A DNA stretch of 64,000 bases from Phyllobacteriaceae bacterium. GTDB lineage: Bacteria > Pseudomonadota > Alphaproteobacteria > Rhizobiales > Rhizobiaceae. Below the pieces are notes generated by a model. It made no database searches. It was not told the DNA's origin and was given only the letters and a program-made list of their open reading frames with translations. Shown here piece after piece: positions 53,015 through 62,729 of this stretch (the stretch's first letter is position 1; every line of letters begins with the position of its first letter). Position numbers and translations under genes: made by a program. Location of the stretch: NCBI GenBank assembly GCA_024742765.1, contig JANSXT010000003.1, positions 62,001 through 126,000 of the forward strand, written 5' to 3'.

Positions 53015-54121
53015 TCAGCCCTCCGGCTGACCAACCAGCGCCGCATTCAAGCCGATCTCAGGCAGATCTTGGGAAAAGATCGACGCGAACCAACCCGGAT
53101 TGGATACAAGCGACGGGAGGAAGGCGTTGCATCCGTTCTTCATTTCTTCCCATGAACCGGTCTCGCAAAGCTGAACTGTTTCGCTGGTCACAATCGGCAA
53201 GGGCAGTTTGGTGAGTTCAGGAACATCCTTGCCCTCGAGAACATCGACGGCCAGCTTCAGCGCCAGCGCACCGGAATAGGGCGGTGATGCATAACTGATA
53301 CGCGGAGCGCCCAGAGGAGCATAGGCACCCGACGCACCCTCCACTTCGGTACCCTCAGCAAGCATCTGGATACGACCGCCGTTGGACCCTTCACCGGCAC
53401 AGGGCTTCAGGTCGGACGGCGCAATGCCTGCCTCGAGTTGCATGGCGTTTGCGGTAAAGCAGCCAGCCTGCATCCAAAGACCGTCAATGTCATCCCAATC
53501 GCGCGTGGCGAGTATTTTCGACAATTCGGTTCGCGCAACCGCCTGGCTCCACATGCCGACCGCCTCGGCCACAATCTCAATGCCCTCATGCTGGTCGAAA
53601 ACCTCCATTGCGCCCTGCGTCCGTTCAGCGTCGACGGATGTACCCGGCACACCGGTCACGGCCACGATTCGGCCTTCTCCGCCCAACTGCTCAACCAGCC
53701 ATTCTGCCGGTATCCTGCCGGCTTCGACCTGATCAATGTGAACATTGTAGGCGCATTCTTCCGTGATTTCAGCATCGTAGGCGAAAACAACGACGCCCTT
53801 GTCACAGGCATTCTTGACGACGTTGTTCAGCGCGGTCGGCGAGATCGGGAACACGACGATCGCGTCCGCGCCCGACTGCACCATCGCGTTGATCTGCTGG
53901 ATCTGGCGCTGTGCATTGGGGCCGGACACCTGAACCTGGAGATCAACCCGGTCCTTGAAGTTGTCATGAGCGGCAATCGCCTTGATCATATTGGCCGCCT
54001 CGGCCTGCCAATCATTGCCGATGTAGCTCATTGACAGAAAGATCTTGTGCGGCTCGTCGGCTTGCGCGGCAGACGCCATCATCGTGGTCATGGCGAGCGC
54101 GCCGATCAGTTTCTTCAGCAT
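53015..54121 (-). CDS. Periplasmic sugar-binding protein
   Basis: The start at 54121 follows GGGAGGAGACCAG; 368 aa with a Sec signal (MLKKLIGALAMTTMMASAAQ). The mature protein is a type I periplasmic-binding fold of the ribose/xylose class (MSYIGNDWQAEAANMIKAIA, AMVQSGADAIVVFPISPTAL, VFAYDAEITEEC). Four or more mature cysteines (ECAYNVH, AGCFTAN, KPCAGEG, QLCETG, KNGCNAF) are unusual for the class and could form disulfides. It is the first gene of the nine-gene operon and faces the GntR regulator. Confidence 0.9.
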   Translation of the reverse strand: MLKKLIGALAMTTMMASAAQADEPHKIFLSMSYIGNDWQAEAANMIKAIAAHDNFKDRVDLQVQVSGPNAQRQIQQINAMVQSGADAIVVFPISPTALNNVVKNACDKGVVVFAYDAEITEECAYNVHIDQVEAGRIPAEWLVEQLGGEGRIVAVTGVPGTSVDAERTQGAMEVFDQHEGIEIVAEAVGMWSQAVARTELSKILATRDWDDIDGLWMQAGCFTANAMQLEAGIAPSDLKPCAGEGSNGGRIQMLAEGTEVEGASGAYAPLGAPRISYASPPYSGALALKLAVDVLEGKDVPELTKLPLPIVTSETVQLCETGSWEEMKNGCNAFLPSLVSNPGWFASIFSQDLPEIGLNAALVGQPEG

Positions 54122-54164
54122 TCTGGTCTCCTCCCGGGACTGATAACTCACGGAACGACCTTAA

Positions 54165-54188
54165 TTTGATTTTTGATCAAAAGTCAAA
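54165..54188. promoter_or_regulatory. Candidate GntR operator in divergent promoter
   Basis: TTTGATTTTTGATCAAAAGTCAAA is close to its own complement around TGATCA, with one mismatched pair. It lies 43 bp before the binding-protein start and 49 bp before the GntR start, the right place to control both. Confidence 0.65.
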
Positions 54189-54237
54189 CATCGAATTTGC
54201 GATGGACATGACATCGTGATTTGTGTTTGTTGAGACC

Positions 54238-54903
54238 ATGGTCAATTCAATGAAAATCGCACCGCTGAAGCACGAAAACCTGCAGGCGCAGGTATACGAA
54301 AGATTGTGCGATCTCATTCTTCAAGGCGGCTTGGAGCCCGGACAATCGGTTACGGTCGCCACCCTGGCCGACGCGCTGCAAGTCAGCCCGATGCCAATTC
54401 GTGAGGCCATGACACGTCTGGTTCAGGTCGGTGCGCTGACCAAGGTTTCCGGCCGCTCGATGGGCGTGCCCAAACTGTCCGAAATCGACCTGACGCAGTT
54501 GACGAAAGTACGCCAGGAAATCGAATGCATCGCGCTAAACTGGGCCATCGAAAACAGAACCGACAGCTTTGTCGCCGAACTTGATGCTCTAGCAACATCC
54601 TTGATCAGTGCTGAAAAGAAGCGGAAAAACAGACTTTTTATCAATACGAACTACCAGTTCCACTTCCGGATCTATCAACAATCGGGTTCAGACATATTGG
54701 TAGAGATCATACGCAATCTGTGGCTGAGAATTACGCCATACTTCCATTTACTTGATGCCAATGGGCATTTGAAGATCTCGAACGAAATCCATTTGGAACT
54801 GATTGAGCAGATAAGCGCCGGAGATCGCGCCCGTGCGGCCGCTCTTTTAAAATTGGATATTGAACGGGCGTTCGAGCAACTGGTTCAATTTTCCGAACTG
54901 TGA
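54238..54903 (+). CDS. GntR-family (FCD/FadR) transcriptional regulator
   Basis: This ~221-aa protein (ATG at 54238; 54250 also possible) has an N-terminal winged helix (VYERLCDLILQGGLEPGQSV, LADALQVSPMPIREAMTRL) and a C-terminal FCD-type all-helical effector domain (~85-215) with metal-ligand-like His in NTNYQFHFRIYQQ and EIHLELIEQIS. It is divergent from the nine-gene transport and catabolic operon and is its presumed repressor, with a sugar acid as probable inducer. Confidence 0.88.
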   Translation: MVNSMKIAPLKHENLQAQVYERLCDLILQGGLEPGQSVTVATLADALQVSPMPIREAMTRLVQVGALTKVSGRSMGVPKLSEIDLTQLTKVRQEIECIALNWAIENRTDSFVAELDALATSLISAEKKRKNRLFINTNYQFHFRIYQQSGSDILVEIIRNLWLRITPYFHLLDANGHLKISNEIHLELIEQISAGDRARAAALLKLDIERAFEQLVQFSEL

Positions 54904-55031
54904 GACGTCGGTTGTCGCTAACGCGTACCGGCTGGGGAGGCCGAGCCGGCCACAACGCATTGCGCGAACAGGAAAGCTGCGGAAACGATCGGCTTTACAC
55001 CTGAATACCGTTGGCGGAGGGCGATCGCGGT

Positions 55032-55925
55032 TCAGGCCTGGAGTGGTCGCATAAAGATGTGATGCTCCTCGCGCACGATTTCATCCAGCAGTTTCACGAC
55101 GGCTTGCACGCGTCGCGCCACCGCCTGGTTCTCGTGCCAGACGAGCCAGTAGCTGCGCGTGACTGACAAATCCGGGAACAGACGCACAAGCCTTGGTTCT
55201 GCCGCAACCATGAAATCGTGACAGATACCAACGCCGACACCCGCGCACACGGCCTCGTACTGCCCGATTGCGGTGGACACCTCGATGTCCGATTTCCAGT
55301 CTCGGGCGAATTCCAGCGCATAGTTGAGCTCGGGCGTGTAGATGAGATCGTCAACGTAACCGATCAACGTGTGCGATCTCAGTTTTTCGATCGTCTCCGG
55401 TTTTCCGGTGCGCGCGAGATAGTCTTCCGACGCATAGATCCCAAGCGAGTAATCGACGAGCTTGCGGACCCGAAGGCGTCCCTTGTCAGGCCGACCAACC
55501 ATGATCGCAAGATCTGCCTCCCTTTCCGACAGCGAGAAGCTGCGCGGCACGGGAACAAGCTGGACCCGCAAGTCAGGATAAGTCTCGCGAAACTTGCCAA
55601 GTCTCGACGCGAGAAAGGCGCTGCCGAAACCGTCCGGCGCCCCAATTCGGATGGCTCCGGCCACCTCGTTGCGACCCTGCATTTGAGCGGTGCCAGCCAA
55701 AACTTCCGCTTCGATGCGCTCGGCCGTCTCGAACAGTGCCCCGCCATCTTCGGTCAGCGTCGAACCGCGCGTCGTCCGTTCAAAGAGCCGCGCACCGACC
55801 GCTTCTTCGAGTGCAGCCACGTGTCTGCTGAGCCGTGCTTGGCTGACACCCAGCCGAGCGGCGGCACCAAGCATCTGGCCTTCGCGTGCAACCGCGAGGA
55901 AATATCGAAGATCATCCCAATTCAT
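55032..55925 (-). CDS. LysR-family regulator divergent to mmsA
   Basis: I start at the ATG at 55925 (MNWDDLRYFLAVAREGQMLG), which aligns with the family N terminus; the frame is 13 codons longer. The 297-aa protein has the LysR helix-turn-helix (AAARLGVSQARLSRHVAALE, RLFERTTRG) and a type 2 periplasmic-fold effector domain. It is transcribed away from mmsA across a 92-bp gap and probably regulates it. Confidence 0.88.
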   Translation of the reverse strand: MNWDDLRYFLAVAREGQMLGAAARLGVSQARLSRHVAALEEAVGARLFERTTRGSTLTEDGGALFETAERIEAEVLAGTAQMQGRNEVAGAIRIGAPDGFGSAFLASRLGKFRETYPDLRVQLVPVPRSFSLSEREADLAIMVGRPDKGRLRVRKLVDYSLGIYASEDYLARTGKPETIEKLRSHTLIGYVDDLIYTPELNYALEFARDWKSDIEVSTAIGQYEAVCAGVGVGICHDFMVAAEPRLVRLFPDLSVTRSYWLVWHENQAVARRVQAVVKLLDEIVREEHHIFMRPLQA

Positions 55926-56017
55926 ATATCCATTCCTGCATAACGGATTACCGTTGGCGACCATTCATATCCGCATTCAGATGAGGGAAACAGGCTCAAT
56001 CAACGGAGAGTACGTCC

Positions 56018-57517
56018 ATGACTGAGATCGCCCATTTCATCGACAATGCCCGCGTTGCCGGTACGTCCGGCCGCAACCAACCGGTTTTTAATCCGGCCAC
56101 CGGTGAGGCAACCCAATCCGTCGCGCTGGCTTCCACCAACGAAGTCAATGCCGCTGTCGCGTCGGCCAAGGCCGCCTGGACGACATGGTCCAAGACACCA
56201 CCGCTCCGCCGCGCCCGCATTCTCGATCGGTTCAAGATGATTCTCTGGGACCGCGCCGACCAACTGGCGAAGGCTATTTCCGCCGAGCACGGCAAGACCC
56301 ATGACGATGCCGTGGGTGAAGTGACACGCGGACTGGAGGTCGTGGAATTTGCAGTTGGCGCGCCGCATTTGCTTAAGGGTGAATTCACCGAAAATGTCGG
56401 TACCGCCGTCGACAGCCATTCAACGCGTCAGCCCCTTGGTGTCGTAGCAGGCATCACGCCCTTCAACTTCCCGGCCATGGTACCGATGTGGATGTTCCCC
56501 GTCGCGATCGCTTGCGGGAACACATTCATCCTGAAGCCTTCCGAACGCGACCCCTCGGCATCGCTTCTCATTGCGGAATGGCTGGCCGAAGCTGGGCTTC
56601 CGGCAGGCGTGTTCAACGTTCTCCAAGGTGACAAGGAAGCCGTGGATGCCCTTCTAGCGCATCCGGATATCAAGGCGATCAGTTTCGTTGGCTCTACCCC
56701 GATCGCGAAATATGTCTACGAAACCGGCACGAAGAACAGCAAGCGCGTCCAAGCACTCGGTGGTGCCAAAAACCACATGACTATCCTGCCGGATGCCGAC
56801 CTCGACATGGCTGCCAACGCGCTGATGGGCGCGGCTTACGGATCTGCCGGGGAACGCTGCATGGCGATCTCCGTCGCAGTCCCGGTGACGGACCAGGTCG
56901 CCGATGCTTTGATCGAAAAGCTGGTTCCCAAGATCGAGGCGCTGAAGGTCGGACCCGCAGCGGATCGGTCCTCGGAGATGGGCCCGGTGGTGAGCAAGGC
57001 CGCGCAAGAAAAGATCTTGGGATTGATCGACAAGGGCGAAGCCGAAGGTGCGAAAATCGTGATCGACGGACGCGGCTTCACTCCGCCTCAGGGATACGAG
57101 AACGGCTATTTCGTCGGCCCGACACTGATCGACAATGTCACGCCAGACATGATGGTCTGGAAAGAAGAAATCTTCGGCCCCGTGCTCTCGGTGGTTCGCC
57201 GCAAGAACTACGCCGAGGCCGTCGAATTGATCCACTCGCACGACTACGCGAACGGCGTTGCAGTCTTCACCCGTGACGGTGATGCGGCCCGTACGTTCGC
57301 CCATGACATTGAAGTCGGCATGGTGGGCGTAAACGTCCCGATCCCGGTGCCCATGGCGTTCCATTCCTTCGGCGGCTGGAAACAGTCCCTCTATGGTGAC
57401 CACCACATGCACGGACCGGAGGGCGTTCGGTTCTATACACGGCTAAAGACCATCACCACGCGCTGGCCCTCCGGTGTCCGGAGCGACCCCGAATTTGTCA
57501 TGCCAACAATGGGATGA
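56018..57517 (+). CDS. mmsA: CoA-acylating methylmalonate-semialdehyde dehydrogenase
   Basis: This 499-aa aldehyde dehydrogenase starts at ATG 56018. The catalytic Cys is in [16 protein letters not shown], and the family-specific [17 protein letters not shown] and [20 protein letters not shown] are present. MmsA/IolA enzymes convert malonate or methylmalonate semialdehyde to acetyl- or propionyl-CoA without the general-base Glu of other ALDHs. It ends in a good terminator. As malonate semialdehyde is the product of the IolC/IolJ route, it can complete the neighbouring operon. Confidence 0.92.
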   Translation: MTEIAHFIDNARVAGTSGRNQPVFNPATGEATQSVALASTNEVNAAVASAKAAWTTWSKTPPLRRARILDRFKMILWDRADQLAKAISAEHGKTHDDAVGEVTRGLEVVEFAVGAPHLLKGEFTENVGTAVDSHSTRQPLGVVAGITPFNFPAMVPMWMFPVAIACGNTFILKPSERDPSASLLIAEWLAEAGLPAGVFNVLQGDKEAVDALLAHPDIKAISFVGSTPIAKYVYETGTKNSKRVQALGGAKNHMTILPDADLDMAANALMGAAYGSAGERCMAISVAVPVTDQVADALIEKLVPKIEALKVGPAADRSSEMGPVVSKAAQEKILGLIDKGEAEGAKIVIDGRGFTPPQGYENGYFVGPTLIDNVTPDMMVWKEEIFGPVLSVVRRKNYAEAVELIHSHDYANGVAVFTRDGDAARTFAHDIEVGMVGVNVPIPVPMAFHSFGGWKQSLYGDHHMHGPEGVRFYTRLKTITTRWPSGVRSDPEFVMPTMG

Positions 57518-57525
57518 GAATCCCC

Positions 57526-57553
57526 TTCGGCGCGACAGTCACACCGCGCCGAA
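57526..57553 (+). terminator. Terminator of mmsA
   Basis: TTCGGCGCG and CGCGCCGAA form a perfect 9-bp GC-rich stem with a 10-base loop, beginning 8 bp after the mmsA stop, followed by TTGTATGTT. It is a plausible intrinsic terminator, though its T-run is short. Confidence 0.7.
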
Positions 57554-57949
57554 TTGTATGTTCCAGAAGGAAATTGCGCCCGGATGGCTGAGAACTCGCT
57601 TCACGGTGGCGGCTTAGTGGCGACTATTGTTCGGAGCGCAAAACGCCCGCCGAAATTGCGAGCTGAAATATTATTCAATATCAGCAACTTGTTTGGTTGC
57701 GGGGGCAGGCAACCACCGAAAACCACATCTGCTGTTGGTTACTATGTAGACGGTTAGCGCTGTCGGGGAAAGTGTACCGCAGAACCGAACTGTCTATTGT
57801 TTCGCATCCGGGACGATCTGTGATGTCGACGAGGACATAACCTGAAGGCCTGCCCGCCCGATAGAATTCCCAAGACCTAGGTCTCGGACACACTATCGAT
57901 GTCGGGCGGAAAGCGGTAGTTTTCTGAACCAGCCAAATCGCAGCCTACG
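57554..57949. other. Gap after mmsA with tRNA-end-like motif
   Basis: No gene is supported here. TGGTTGCGGGGGC at 57694 matches the reverse complement of the 3' end of initiator tRNA-Met (GCCCCCGCAACCA) but no tRNA body is present; the same bases also form a TGGTTGC/GCAACCA hairpin. It may be an integration scar or chance. Confidence 0.4.
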
Positions 57950-58717
57950 TCACGAACTCCGGCCCGTTGTCAGAGCGGGTGTGTTCCGGCGATCCATGCC
58001 ACAGGAACGGCTTGCCCAGCACATGCGACAAGTCCTGGCTGTTGAGCTTGCGCCTGACATGGATGGCCAAGCTCTCCCGCGTGAGCTCGTCGATAATGGT
58101 CAGCATGCGGAAGGCCTGGCCATCAAGCGTGCGATCCATGACGAAGTCATAGGTCCCGTTGCCAGACAGGCAATCGCAAAGCGAATGCCGAGAGGAGGAT
58201 GTGGTTCCTGTGTGTCGGTCTCAGATGGATGCACGAGCCGTCATTCAGCAATAGTCGGCCTCGCTTCGGCTGTTTGATTGGAACCTTCAGCCCCTCACGT
58301 CACCAGATGCGCTTGACACGTTTTAAGCTGATGGATCGGCCATCCTGCTCAAGCAGCCAGTGGATGCGCCGGTATCCATATTTCCCAAATCGGGAAGCTA
58401 GATCGATGATCGTCCGTGTCAGGACATCCTCATCGGCCCGGCCGCGTGGCAGCTTGCGCTGCGTCGAGGGTCGGATCGTAGACCGCCTTGCGAAGTCGGA
58501 CGTTCTCTTTCTCCAGTACCTTCAGCCGATTTGCTTGGCCGACTTCCATGCCGCCATACTCACGGCGCCGCCGGCAGTAACTCTGCTCCGACACCTCAAA
58601 ATCACGAAAAATCTCGCCAACCGTTTGCCCCTGGCTCAGCCTGATCTCCGCTTCGCGCAGAATTTCAATGATCTGTTCAGCTGTGTATCGCTTCCCGCTT
58701 GTTTTCATCTCCTGCAA
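57950..58717 (-). pseudogene. IS3-family transposase remnant (OrfA and partial OrfB)
   Basis: The OrfA piece (58430-58717) reads KRYTAEQIIEILREAEIRLS and LKVLEKENVRLRKAVYDPTL. The OrfB piece (57945-58139) reads MDRTLDGQAFRMLTIIDELT and EHTRSDNGPEFVT, with the first two catalytic acids. OrfB is cut off just after the second Asp, and frameshifts and stops lie between the parts. It separates mmsA from the aminotransferase operon. Confidence 0.8.
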
Positions 58718-58798
58718 GAGCTCGAGTTAAGCCAGATTCCAACAGTCAGCGCGGCTTACTTTTCGGGACCACGGTCATTGAGGGATCAACCTCCGCTT

Positions 58799-59971
58799 TC
58801 AACTGATCGCTTGCACGGCATCGACAAACCGACCGACCTCATCACGCGTGTTGAAGTAGTGCACAGAGGCACGGACCATTGCCGGAAGTTTCCGGGTCTC
58901 AAAGTCGAGACGGGCCGCTGTGACAGGGGCGACAGATACGTTGATCCCTTGATCGCGGAGGCTATCGGCAATCACCTTGGCTTCAATGCCGCCTCTCGTG
59001 AATGTCACGATCCCGGACTTCCTTTGCCCGAGATCATGCACTGAAACGCCGCCGACCCCTGAGAGGGCTTCGCGCAGTCCTTGAGCAATTTCGGTCACGC
59101 GAGCCTCGATGTGAGACATCCCAACGGTGCGTGCGTATCGCACCGCTTCCATCAGACCAACGCGACCCGCGACGTAGCTTTCCCAGTTCTGGAAGCGTCT
59201 TGCGCCGTCCGCCAGCTCATATCCGTTTGCCTCGGTCCATGTCGCCGAGTGCAGGTCAACAAAAGGGGGATCGACCCGATCGAGTATTTCCTTTCGAACG
59301 TAGAGGAAGCCTGTCCCTCTTGGGCCGCGCAGGAACTTGCGCCCGGTTCCGGAGAGAATGTCGCAGCCAATCTCTCGCACATCCACCTGGATCTGCCCGA
59401 CGGACTGGCAGGCATCGAGCAGGTAGAGGACGCTGTGTTTCTTTGCGACCTTGCCGACTTCGGCGGCAGGATTCACGAGACCGCCTTGCGTCGGCACATG
59501 GGTAATCGCGATCAGCTTTGTCTTGGGTCCGATCATGCGGTCCAACGCCTCAACGTCAATCTGGCCTGACTCGTCGGAAGGCACGAGGTCAATTTCAAAC
59601 CCCAGGCGCCGAGATTGCTGCAGGAAGGCGAGATAGTTGGAGGCGTATTCGGATTGGTGGGTGATCACTCTGTCGCCCGGCCCCAGGTCCAGCCCATAAA
59701 AGGCCATGTCCCAGGCTCGCGTTGCGTTCTCAACGTAGGTGATCTCGTCGGGATTGGCGTTCAAAAGACCCGCAAATTCAGTGTAGAACGCCTGAATATC
59801 ATCCTGAGCGCGCCGCTCCGCCTCATAGCCACCAACCTCGTTTTCGTCGCGTAGCACGCGTCGCAGCGCGTCGAACACAGGTGTGGGCATCAGCGATGCC
59901 CCCGCATTGTTGAAGTGAAGCACGTGCTTGCAGCCGGCCGTTTCCGAGCGGACTTTTTCAATATCAATCAT
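58799..59971 (-). CDS. Class V PLP-dependent aminotransferase
   Basis: This 390-aa enzyme starts at the ATG at 59971. It has the cysteine desulfurase/isopenicillin-N-epimerase-type fold with HFNNAGASLMPTPVFDAL at the N terminus, THVPTQGGLVNPAAEVG, the PLP-binding LLDACQSVGQIQVD and the Schiff-base Lys in LSGTGRKFLRGPRGTGFLY. No desulfurase cysteine loop is apparent, so amino-acid lyase, racemase or transaminase activity is more likely. It ends the three-gene operon with the HAD and aldolase genes. Confidence 0.85.
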   Translation of the reverse strand: MIDIEKVRSETAGCKHVLHFNNAGASLMPTPVFDALRRVLRDENEVGGYEAERRAQDDIQAFYTEFAGLLNANPDEITYVENATRAWDMAFYGLDLGPGDRVITHQSEYASNYLAFLQQSRRLGFEIDLVPSDESGQIDVEALDRMIGPKTKLIAITHVPTQGGLVNPAAEVGKVAKKHSVLYLLDACQSVGQIQVDVREIGCDILSGTGRKFLRGPRGTGFLYVRKEILDRVDPPFVDLHSATWTEANGYELADGARRFQNWESYVAGRVGLMEAVRYARTVGMSHIEARVTEIAQGLREALSGVGGVSVHDLGQRKSGIVTFTRGGIEAKVIADSLRDQGINVSVAPVTAARLDFETRKLPAMVRASVHYFNTRDEVGRFVDAVQAIS

Positions 59972-60033
59972 GATCTACCTGCTTTGATTGGGTCGGTTGG
60001 CACCGGCTCTTAAGGCGTGGGGATTACACGGCA

Positions 60034-60741
60034 CTACGCCGCCAAGCTGGATTGCGCGGCCTCGACAATCGCCATGAGACAGGATGCCGTGGCATCCGGC
60101 GTAGCGCTGCTGCCATCGTCCGACCTCTGGGACCGTTCCACCCAGATGCTTTTCATGCCCAATTGCCTGGCGGGGCGGGCTTCGCCAAGTCCTTCGGCGA
60201 TATGGATGATCCTGTCTGGCGCTTCATCCAGTTGTCGCAGGGCTGTCTCAAAAATCGGCTTGTTCGGCTTGTAGCATCGCGTCTGTCCGGAGGTGACCAC
60301 TTCGTCGAAGGCCACGCTGATTTGGCCCAATGTTCCGGCAATCAGATCATCATCGACGTTCGAGATAATCGCCAGGCGAAAGTGACGCGCGAGATGTGCC
60401 AGCGCTTCATTGGTTTCCGCAAAGACCGGCCATGTCGGAAGCGATTTCGAAAAGGCCTTGCCGAGTTCAGCATCACATTTTCCCAGCAACCTTCCGGCGA
60501 CTCGATCCGCAACATTCTGTAGAGCGGCGCTGTAAGGAAAAATCCCTTCGCGAACTACAAGCGCGTCCAACTCCAGAAACATGTCGATCAGTGCGTCGTC
60601 AGATACGAGTTGGTCCGAAAAACCGTAGATACTGCGCAGCGCTTTGGCCGCACCGCCTTCCCAATCCACGAGCGTTCCGTAGCAATCGAAGGTGAGTGTT
60701 GTTGGCGTGTTCTCGGAAAAAAGTCTCTGCAGATCATCCAT
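60034..60741 (-). CDS. Haloacid dehalogenase type II-like hydrolase (HAD)
   Basis: This 235-aa HAD-superfamily protein has nucleophile D19 in LTFDCYGTLVDWEGG, motif II ser/thr in LAIISNVDDDLIAGT, Lys and Asp of motifs III/IV in GQTRCYKPNKPIFETAL and later HIAEGLGEARPARQLGM. The DCYGTLVDW start is typical of the 2-haloacid dehalogenase subfamily, though many members are phosphatases. The usual motif IV Asp pair is replaced by HIAEG, which may alter metal binding. It lies 9 bp after the aldolase gene. Confidence 0.82.
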   Translation of the reverse strand: MDDLQRLFSENTPTTLTFDCYGTLVDWEGGAAKALRSIYGFSDQLVSDDALIDMFLELDALVVREGIFPYSAALQNVADRVAGRLLGKCDAELGKAFSKSLPTWPVFAETNEALAHLARHFRLAIISNVDDDLIAGTLGQISVAFDEVVTSGQTRCYKPNKPIFETALRQLDEAPDRIIHIAEGLGEARPARQLGMKSIWVERSQRSDDGSSATPDATASCLMAIVEAAQSSLAA

Positions 60742-60750
60742 GTGTCAGGC

Positions 60751-61464
60751 CTATTCCTGAAAGTCCGGTTGGACCCGCTCAAGCAGGCGCTTCATTCCGT
60801 CCAGATAGCCGGGCTCGCCGTTGCACTCCTCGCTTGCAAGCATCTCGGCGAATTTCTCACTCATGCGTTCGGTCTCAGCCCTGGTCGCTGCTGCCAGAAG
60901 CTGGATCTGGCAGGCTCGTTCCAGTTGACAAGCTGACACGGAGGCGTCTGCGAGGGACGATGCGGCGATCAGCACGCCGTGGTTCTTCATGAAGAGAACC
61001 TTCTTTGTGCCAAGCGCCTCGGCCATTTTTTCACCTTCTGCAGTGTTGGTGCGTGGCACGGCATAGGTGCTCAGATAGCCAACCTTTCCGTGGAAATAGG
61101 CGGCTGTTTGGCTCAGGCGGGTGTCGAGGCGCATGTCCTTGAACACCGTCAACGCCGTCGCGTGCGGAGAATGGAAGTGCAGGACGCAGCGGACATCCGG
61201 CCGGGCTTCATATATCGGAAGGTGGATCGGCAGCGCGTCATGGTTTGCTTGGCCGTCGCCGGAGAGCAGCTCTCCGTCCCGGCCATGGAGGAGTAGGGAA
61301 CTGGCGGAGACCATTGAAAAATGGGTGGAGCCAGGCGTCACAAGGTATTGCTCACCGTCTCCGATCTTGCAGCTGAAATGGGTCCAGGTCCCTTCGTTCA
61401 GTCCCTCCAACACAGAAATCCGATGAGCGGCCGCAAGGTCCAGTCGCGCGTTCGCCTCGTTCAT
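60751..61464 (-). CDS. Class II aldolase/adducin-family protein
   Basis: The ATG at 61464 follows GGAAAGGTATCAG and is preferred to the TTG at 61482; 237 aa. Zinc ligands are visible in VLHFHSPHATAL and MKNHGVLI, with the expected FSCKIGDGEQYLVTPGSTHF near the N terminus. Family members are fuculose-phosphate-type aldolases, epimerases or decarboxylases. It is first in the aldolase-HAD-aminotransferase operon, divergent from a LysR gene. The combination could degrade a hydroxy-amino acid or sugar-derived acid. Confidence 0.85.
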   Translation of the reverse strand: MNEANARLDLAAAHRISVLEGLNEGTWTHFSCKIGDGEQYLVTPGSTHFSMVSASSLLLHGRDGELLSGDGQANHDALPIHLPIYEARPDVRCVLHFHSPHATALTVFKDMRLDTRLSQTAAYFHGKVGYLSTYAVPRTNTAEGEKMAEALGTKKVLFMKNHGVLIAASSLADASVSACQLERACQIQLLAAATRAETERMSEKFAEMLASEECNGEPGYLDGMKRLLERVQPDFQE

Positions 61465-61606
61465 TTTCTGATACCTTTCCAAGGCTGTAACGCGACGTTT
61501 CGCTCGGCGACCCGGCTGTGCGACGGCACCCGATCTGGTGCGGTCTTACCGCCCTTCCGGTTATGCTGGAAACGAATTATACTTCTCATATTGATGAATT
61601 TTAGGA

Positions 61607-62485
61607 ATGTCGAATATGCAGCGTGATCTGGAAATCGACCTGCTGCGATCGTTCATGGCGGTTGCGTCCCACCTGAACTTCACCAAGGCGGCACAGTCGG
61701 TGTCACGCACACAATCCGCCGTCAGCCTTCAGATGAAACGTCTGGAGGAGATCGTGGGAAAGTCACTGTTCGAGCGGACACGTCAATCCGTCTCCATCAC
61801 ACCGACTGGTGAGGCGCTGAAGGTCTACGCGAAGCGCATTCTGCTTGCGAACGATGCGGCACTCTCGCAGATTCGGCAGCCCGAGGCCGAAGGCCGCGTT
61901 CGGATCGGCGCGCCGGACGACTATGCCACGCTGGTGCTGCCACACATACTGTCGATTATCGGCGCCGAACATCCCCGGCTTCAGATCGAGGTCGTTTGCG
62001 AGAACACGCCTGACTTGCTCCGGGCACTTGACGGCGGAGACCTCGACATGGCGATTGGGGTTCATACGCCTGGATCCGTGTCTGGACAGATCATCTGTTA
62101 CGAGCCACTGCATTGGGTTGCTGCACCTGGCTATGTGGACGATCCCGATACGAGCCTGTCGCTGGCCCTTTGGCCACAGGATTGCGCCAGCCGGGTCATA
62201 GCGATGGATGTACTCAAGCAGACTGACAGGACGTGGCGCATTGCCTATTCTACCCGCAGCACCGGATTGATCGAACGCGCTCTTCTCGGTGGCTCAGCAT
62301 TGGGCGTCATGGAGGCGTCCTGTATTCCAACTTCGTTGCAGATTGTTGATGGGCAAGTCAGCCTTCCGCCTCTTCCAGAGATCGCGATATCACTTCATTG
62401 CTCAGACGACAGCCTGCCGAACATCAGGCTCGTTTCAGAGATTATACTCGCGTCTTTTGCATCAAGCCTGCGTCGTCACGCCTAG
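61607..62485 (+). CDS. LysR-family transcriptional regulator
   Basis: This 292-aa regulator (ATG at 61607) has the helix-turn-helix LNFTKAAQSVSRTQSAVSLQ and FERTRQSVSITPTGEAL, then an effector domain beginning RVRIGAPDDYATLVLPHILS. It is divergent from the aldolase-HAD-aminotransferase operon across 142 bp, so that operon is its probable target. Confidence 0.88.
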   Translation: MSNMQRDLEIDLLRSFMAVASHLNFTKAAQSVSRTQSAVSLQMKRLEEIVGKSLFERTRQSVSITPTGEALKVYAKRILLANDAALSQIRQPEAEGRVRIGAPDDYATLVLPHILSIIGAEHPRLQIEVVCENTPDLLRALDGGDLDMAIGVHTPGSVSGQIICYEPLHWVAAPGYVDDPDTSLSLALWPQDCASRVIAMDVLKQTDRTWRIAYSTRSTGLIERALLGGSALGVMEASCIPTSLQIVDGQVSLPPLPEIAISLHCSDDSLPNIRLVSEIILASFASSLRRHA

Positions 62486-62729
62486 GAGCTGTCGGGCCAC
62501 CGGCTAGGAACACGACAAATTCGCTTCACCGCCACAAGTTCGGAGCCATGGTCTCGCTCCGAACCTCGGCTGCGCGACTCAAAGAAAATCCAATAAAGCA
62601 AACGCATTTGCAGGTTGCCAAGCACCTAGTCTCCATTGGTAATGGTATAGACAAAGGATCAAAATGGTTATCTTTGCGAACAGACGAAGCATATCGACCT
62701 TATTATTTTGGCGGGGCAAGGGATCGTCC

